DNA of 6,788 nt, taken from NCBI GenBank assembly GCA_904501845.1, contig CAJGCH010000164.1:1-6788 (forward strand), read 5' to 3'. Within the stretch, counting starts at the first letter, position 1; the number at the start of each line of letters is the position of its first letter. Both the position numbers and the translations under genes were made by a program. The notes under the pieces were generated by a model. The model made no database searches, was not told the DNA's origin, and saw nothing but the letters and a program-made list of their open reading frames with translations. Below are positions 6,285-6,788 of this stretch, in pieces. Source of the DNA: an uncultured Bacillaceae bacterium. Lineage in GTDB: Bacteria; Bacillota; Bacilli; Bacillales; Pradoshiaceae.

Positions 6285-6293
6285 CATATGATA
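6285..6293 (+). promoter_or_regulatory. Candidate -10 element of the amidase gene (mother-cell sigma E/K-like)
   Basis: CATATGATA fits the CATAnnnTA pattern of sigma-K (and CATAnnnT of sigma-E) -10 elements, and lies 27 bases before the TTG start, a usual distance. No clear AC or ATA -35 is visible at 16-17 bases upstream, where the sequence is CCC. The overlapping TATGAT (6287-6292) could also be a sigma-A -10, again without a good -35. Assignment to a sigma factor is tentative. Confidence 0.35.
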
Positions 6294-6304
6294 AGAACAA
6301 AGGG

Positions 6305-6312
6305 AAAGGAGG
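6305..6312 (+). promoter_or_regulatory. Ribosome binding site deciding the TTG start of the amidase gene
   Basis: AAAGGAGG, a near-perfect anti-16S match, is followed after 8 bases by TTG at 6321. The TTG opens the frame exactly where Amidase_3 proteins begin (KIVLDAGHG), so a weak start codon is offset by a strong site. Confidence 0.85.
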
Positions 6313-6320
6313 TTATAAGC

Positions 6321-6788
6321 TTGAAGATTGTTCTAGATGCCGGTCACGGCTTTTCCACTTTAGGGAAGCGGACACCAGATGGAATGAAGGAATATGAGTT
6401 TAACCGGGCAGTTGCTGCCTATGCAAGGGGTTTCCTCTCTGATTATACCGATCTGGAGGTTTTGTTCACACATAGCGATATGGAGGATATCCCTCTGGAA
6501 GAGCGGACAGAAAAGGCGAACAGACATGGAGTTGACTGTTTCCTATCCATTCATGCTAACGCGGCAGGTGATGGCGGCTGGCATGAAGCAGAGGGAATCG
6601 AGACATACATCCACACATCCAATCCAGAGGATGCCCATTCACTAGCTTCCAAAATTCAAGAAAAGCTCATCGCCTTGACCGGACGCAAAAACCGCGGTGT
6701 AAAGACAGCCAATTTTCATGTCCTGCGCAAGACAAAGATGACGGCCGTCCTCGTTGAATGCGGGTTTATGACCCATAAAGAGGAAAGC
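6321..6788 (+). CDS. N-acetylmuramoyl-L-alanine amidase, Amidase_3 family (partial, C-terminus off window)
   Basis: A TTG-started frame of 156 codons stays open to the right edge. The translation begins (M)KIVLDAGHGFSTLGKR and is a nearly complete Amidase_3 catalytic domain, which cuts the bond between muramic acid and the L-alanine of the peptide stem. Zinc ligands H9 (DAGHG), E24 (KEYEFN, with N28 at the usual spacing) and H78 (LSIHAN) and the catalytic E146 (LVECGFMT) are all present. The NRGVKTANFHVLRKTKMTAV stretch (124-143) is typical of CwlC-like Bacillus lysis amidases and phage or prophage endolysins. There is no signal peptide, which fits mother-cell lysis amidases or endolysins and argues against a vegetative secreted enzyme such as CwlD or LytC. 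Any C-terminal wall-binding repeats (SPOR, SH3) lie beyond the edge, so a precise symbol is not given. Confidence 0.92.
   Translation, partial: MKIVLDAGHGFSTLGKRTPDGMKEYEFNRAVAAYARGFLSDYTDLEVLFTHSDMEDIPLEERTEKANRHGVDCFLSIHANAAGDGGWHEAEGIETYIHTSNPEDAHSLASKIQEKLIALTGRKNRGVKTANFHVLRKTKMTAVLVECGFMTHKEES

Noticed and set aside
6394..6645. 83-codon plus-strand frame near the right end
   Set aside because: It is a shifted frame within the TTG-started amidase, whose frame carries all the conserved zinc and catalytic residues.

Overview
The window looks like chromosomal DNA from a low-to-moderate GC, endospore-type Bacillaceae. The gene set and order (hprK, lgt, yvoD, ppaX, yvoF, with nagA/nagB beside them) match the Bacillus subtilis yvo/nag neighbourhood as I remember it. 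Protein sequences are close to Bacillus family members in length and motifs. Strong Shine-Dalgarno sequences paired with TTG or GTG starts also fit a Gram-positive host. No mobile elements, CRISPR arrays, tRNAs or rRNAs are visible.

Layout. On the minus strand, bases 1-182 hold the N-terminal part of an OmpR-type response regulator cut by the window edge. Bases 251-4141 hold a tightly packed five-gene minus-strand operon transcribed leftward: hprK, lgt, yvoD, ppaX, yvoF. It ends in a hairpin terminator that includes the yvoF stop codon. A divergent intergenic region of about 150 bases (4142-4293) carries candidate promoters for both directions. Rightward on the plus strand come nagA (4294-5463) and nagB (5469-6212), closed by a strong hairpin terminator. 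After a short spacer, a second plus-strand gene starts at a TTG codon at 6321. It encodes an Amidase_3 family N-acetylmuramoyl-L-alanine amidase and runs off the right edge.

How the genes fit together. HprK phosphorylates HPr on serine and also removes that phosphate by phosphorolysis, which releases pyrophosphate. PpaX in the same operon is the family that hydrolyses this pyrophosphate, so the operon holds both halves of the HPr-Ser46-P cycle that controls carbon catabolite repression. Lgt is the membrane enzyme that starts lipoprotein maturation. YvoD is a membrane protein of unknown role built from two related halves. YvoF is a left-handed beta-helix acetyltransferase of unknown substrate. 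NagA and NagB convert N-acetylglucosamine-6-P to fructose-6-P, feeding amino sugar (including wall-derived) carbon into glycolysis.

Nothing here is clearly a new system. The points most worth a second look are a corrected TTG start for hprK, the edge amidase gene that depends on a TTG start and has a sporulation-like -10 element, the absence of the GntR regulator gene nagR after nagB, the overlapping -35 regions of the divergent promoters, and the internal duplication in YvoD.
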